Positions 61,787 through 64,000 of a stretch of 64,000 nucleotides of DNA are shown here, one piece after another (the first letter of the stretch is position 1; every line of letters starts with the position of its first letter). The notes under the pieces were generated by a model. That model saw only the letters and a list, made by a program, of their open reading frames with translations, searched no databases and was not told the origin of the DNA. The stretch comes from Candidatus Microbacterium phytovorans (lineage in GTDB: Bacteria; Actinomycetota; Actinomycetes; Actinomycetales; Microbacteriaceae). The stretch is taken from positions 2,790,001-2,854,000 of the forward strand of contig CP119321.1 in the NCBI GenBank assembly GCA_029202445.1. Reading direction: 5' to 3'. The translations under genes and the position numbers were made by a program.

Positions 61787-62212
61787 ATGAAGCTCATCAT
61801 GTCCGTCGACGACACCCAGGTCTGCACGATCCAGGTGTTCGAGGAACTCGTGCCCGGCATCGTCGCGGCGCTCAAGGAGAACCTGCCGCAGAAGAGCATC
61901 CTGCAGCACGGGAAGATCGTCGGCGAGATGGTCTTCTGGACCATGCCGATCGTCGCGCCGTGGGAGAACGTCTACCTGACCGAGGAGGTCGGGGCGATGC
62001 GTCGCGCCGAGAAGGGCTACGCCCGCGGCTCGGTCTGCTGGTACAACCCGCGTCAGCAGTTCTGCGTCGTCTACGGCGACGACCTCGCCGACGAGCCGCT
62101 GAAGATCAGCTACATCGGCGAGGTCGTCGAGGGCGAGCTCGAGCTCGCACTCGCCGGCATGAAGAACTGGCTCCAGCAGGGCCAGGTCGTCTCGCTCGAG
62201 ATCGCGAACTGA
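61787..62212 (+). CDS. DUF3830 (cyclophilin-like) protein, copy 2
   Basis: 141 residues, paralogous to 60718-61161. The start MKLIMSVDDTQVCTIQVFEE is aligned with copy 1, and the core YNPRQQFCVVYGDDLADEPL is the best-conserved block. GAAGGAG precedes this ATG by 8 bases. Being next to hutH it may act on the same pathway; function unknown. Confidence 0.72.
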   Translation: MKLIMSVDDTQVCTIQVFEELVPGIVAALKENLPQKSILQHGKIVGEMVFWTMPIVAPWENVYLTEEVGAMRRAEKGYARGSVCWYNPRQQFCVVYGDDLADEPLKISYIGEVVEGELELALAGMKNWLQQGQVVSLEIAN

Positions 62213-62221
62213 CACCCCGTT

Positions 62222-62256
62222 CCCGACGGCGCCGTGCGTACACCGGCGTCGTCGGG
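62222..62256 (+). promoter_or_regulatory. Hairpin before hutH
   Basis: CCCGACGGCGCCG (62222-62234) pairs with CGGCGTCGTCGGG (62244-62256), 13 bp with one G-T wobble, between the DUF3830 copy 2 stop and hutH. It lacks a T-run, so an attenuator or processing site is more likely than a full terminator. Confidence 0.55.
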
Positions 62257-62293
62257 GATGCATCCGCCCTTCCCCCCGCTCTGTGAGGAATCC

Positions 62294-63856
62294 GTGAACA
62301 CCGCAGTCCTGCACCGCACCGCGATCACCGACGTGTCCGTCGGCGTCGGCGCGCTCACCTTCGAAGACGTCGTCGCCGTCGCGCGGCACGACGCGTCCGT
62401 CCGACTCTCCGACGACGCGATCGCCGCCATGGCATCCAGCGCCGACGTCATCGCCGCGCTCGCCTCGGACACCGAGCCGCACTACGGCGTCTCCACGGGG
62501 TTCGGCGCTCTCGCGTCGAAGCAGATCCCGCTGGAGCTGCGGGCGCAGCTCCAGCGCTCGCTCGTGCGCAGCCACGCCGCCGGTTCGGGGCCGGAGGTGG
62601 AGCGCGAAGTCGTCCGCGCGCTCATGCTGCTGCGCCTGTCGACCCTCGCGACGGGACGCACGGGTGTACGTCCGGTCGTCGCGGAGACCTACGCGGCCGT
62701 CATCAACGCGGGCATCACACCGATCGTCTCCGAGTACGGCAGCCTCGGCTGCTCGGGCGATCTCGCCCCGCTCGCCCACTGCGCCCTGGCGCTGCTGGGC
62801 GAGGGCGACGTGCGCGACGCGTCCGGCGAGATCGTGCCCGCGGCATCCGCGCTCGCCGCCGCCGGCATCGAGCCGCTCGTGCTGCGCGAGAAGGAGGGCC
62901 TCTCCCTCATCAACGGCACGGACGGCATGCTCGGCATGCTCGTGCTCGCCCTCACCGACCTTCGCGACCTGCTCTCCCTCGCCGACCTCGCCGCCGCCAT
63001 GAGCGTCGAAGGCCTTCTCGGCACCGACAGCGTGTTCGCCGCCGACCTGCAGGACCTGCGTCCCCACCCCGGTCAGCGCGTCTCCGCCGCCAACATCCGC
63101 GCGGTGCTCGCGGGCTCGGGCCTCCTTGCGCGACCCGAGGGCTTCACCCGCGTGCAGGACGCCTACTCGCTGCGGTGCGCACCGCAGGTGCACGGCGGAG
63201 CCCGTGACACCGTGACCCACGCGCGCGGCGTCGCCGAGCGGGAGCTCGCCTCCGCCGTCGACAACCCCGCCGTGACCCTCGACGGCCGCGTCGAGTCCAA
63301 CGGCAACTTCCACGGCGCGCCCGTCGCCTACGCGCTCGACTTCCTCGCGATCGTGGCTGCCGACCTCGCCAGCATGAGCGAACGGCGCACCGACCGCTTC
63401 CTGGACCCGTCGCGCAACCACGGTCTTCCCGCGTTCCTCGCCGACGACCCCGGCGTCGACTCCGGGCACATGATCGCGCAGTACACGCAGGCGGGCATCG
63501 TGAGCGAGCTGAAGCGTCTCGCGGTGCCGGCATCCGTCGACTCGATCCCGTCGAGCGCGATGCAGGAGGACCACGTCTCGATGGGGTGGGCCGCGGCGCG
63601 GAAGCTCCGTCGCGCGGTGGACGGCCTGTCGCGCGTCATCGCCGTCGAGGTGCTGACGGCCGCGCGCGCCATCGACATGCGGGCGCCCCTCCAGCCCTCG
63701 CCCGTGTCGGCCGCCGTGATCGCCCGCCTGCGGACCCGCGTCGAGGGCCCCGGCACCGACCGCCACCTCGCGCCCGAGATCGCGGCGGCGCACGCCCTCG
63801 TGACCGACGGCTCGCTGCTCGACGCCGCCCGGGCGGCAAGAGGAGACCTCGCATGA
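62294..63856 (+). CDS. hutH: Histidine ammonia-lyase
   Basis: 520 residues. The MIO cofactor triad is Cys153-Ser-Gly in [12 protein letters not shown], the Cys form typical of actinobacterial Hut[11 protein letters not shown], the [10 protein letters not shown] block and EDHVSMGW support histidine as substrate over Phe or Tyr. It deaminates histidine to urocanate. GTG at 62294 has AGGAA only a few bases upstream; in-frame starts at 62234 or 62258 are possible. Its stop overlaps hutU. Confidence 0.92.
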   Translation: MNTAVLHRTAITDVSVGVGALTFEDVVAVARHDASVRLSDDAIAAMASSADVIAALASDTEPHYGVSTGFGALASKQIPLELRAQLQRSLVRSHAAGSGPEVEREVVRALMLLRLSTLATGRTGVRPVVAETYAAVINAGITPIVSEYGSLGCSGDLAPLAHCALALLGEGDVRDASGEIVPAASALAAAGIEPLVLREKEGLSLINGTDGMLGMLVLALTDLRDLLSLADLAAAMSVEGLLGTDSVFAADLQDLRPHPGQRVSAANIRAVLAGSGLLARPEGFTRVQDAYSLRCAPQVHGGARDTVTHARGVAERELASAVDNPAVTLDGRVESNGNFHGAPVAYALDFLAIVAADLASMSERRTDRFLDPSRNHGLPAFLADDPGVDSGHMIAQYTQAGIVSELKRLAVPASVDSIPSSAMQEDHVSMGWAAARKLRRAVDGLSRVIAVEVLTAARAIDMRAPLQPSPVSAAVIARLRTRVEGPGTDRHLAPEIAAAHALVTDGSLLDAARAARGDLA

Positions 63857-64000
63857 CGACCTCTGGACCGCGCCCCGTGCGCGCCCACCGCGGCACCGAG
63901 CTGCACACGCTCGGCTGGCCCCAGGAGGCCGCCCTCCGGATGCTGCAGAACAACCTCGATCCCGAGGTGGCCGAGCACCCCGACGAGCTCATCGTCTACG
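63853..64000 (+). CDS. hutU: Urocanate hydratase, N-terminus (runs off the window)
   Basis: The first 49 residues include [22 protein letters not shown] and [15 protein letters not shown], the conserved opening of urocanate hydratase. It converts urocanate to imidazolonepropionate with NAD. The ATG overlaps the hutH stop (ATGA). Confidence 0.92.
   Translation, partial: MTTSGPRPVRAHRGTELHTLGWPQEAALRMLQNNLDPEVAEHPDELIVY

Overview
The window reads as one contiguous chromosomal stretch of a high-GC (about 70%) actinobacterium, most likely a Microbacterium or close relative in the Microbacteriaceae. Pointers are the G/C third-position codon use, the lysS, clpC and radA sequences, the DUF4192, DUF2520, DUF6325 and SHOCT small genes, a Ser-tRNA with encoded CCA, several apparently leaderless genes, and a strongly over-used heptamer GGATGCC/GGCATCC. 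No insertion sequence, prophage, integrase or CRISPR array was seen.

Layout. 1-5.4 kb is housekeeping: a protein tail, a DUF2520 Rossmann protein, lysyl-tRNA synthetase, DUF4192, and a cardiolipin synthase. 5.4-8.6 kb holds a lipoprotein, a DUF559 nuclease-like gene bracketed by two arrays of inverted GC-rich repeats, and a DUF2975/XRE regulator pair. 8.7-11.3 kb is clpC with an intrinsic terminator. 11.4-18.2 kb is a LacI-controlled sugar locus (regulator, binding protein, two permeases, GH31 alpha-xylosidase-like enzyme) with the same palindromic operator before both units. 18.1-21.6 kb (minus) is a transglutaminase plus a circularly permuted ATP-grasp/alpha-E fusion. 21.7-29.8 kb is mixed: N-acetyltransferase, a candidate small RNA with C-rich loops, radA, lactate dehydrogenase, an MFS pump, tRNA-Ser(CGA), a VOC protein.

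30.1-41.3 kb is a cell-surface island: an LPETG tip-like adhesin, an LPQTG major pilin, a class C sortase, a membrane kinase pair, SHOCT and DUF6325 genes, a thioester-domain adhesin with a class-E-type LAVTG signal, and a NarL-type response regulator. The island's kinases and regulator probably control it, and two surface-gene upstream regions share a dyad.

41.4-54.9 kb is a DeoR-controlled catabolic operon: an oligopeptide-type ABC transporter in which one permease and both ATPases are fused, then a hydrolase, aldo/keto reductase, HpcH-type aldolase, sialidase-like propeller, four-carbon acid-sugar kinase, PdxA-type dehydrogenase and MFS exporter. The kinase and PdxA2-like enzyme suggest breakdown of a threonate/erythronate-like acid.

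54.9-64 kb is an IclR-controlled locus: a polar amino-acid ABC transporter, two atypical short-chain dehydrogenases, a tandemly duplicated pair (an unrecognised helical protein plus a DUF3830 cyclophilin-like protein), then hutH and the start of hutU. This suggests uptake and degradation of histidine or a histidine-like compound. The duplicated pair has no function I can assign and is the best candidate here for something undescribed.
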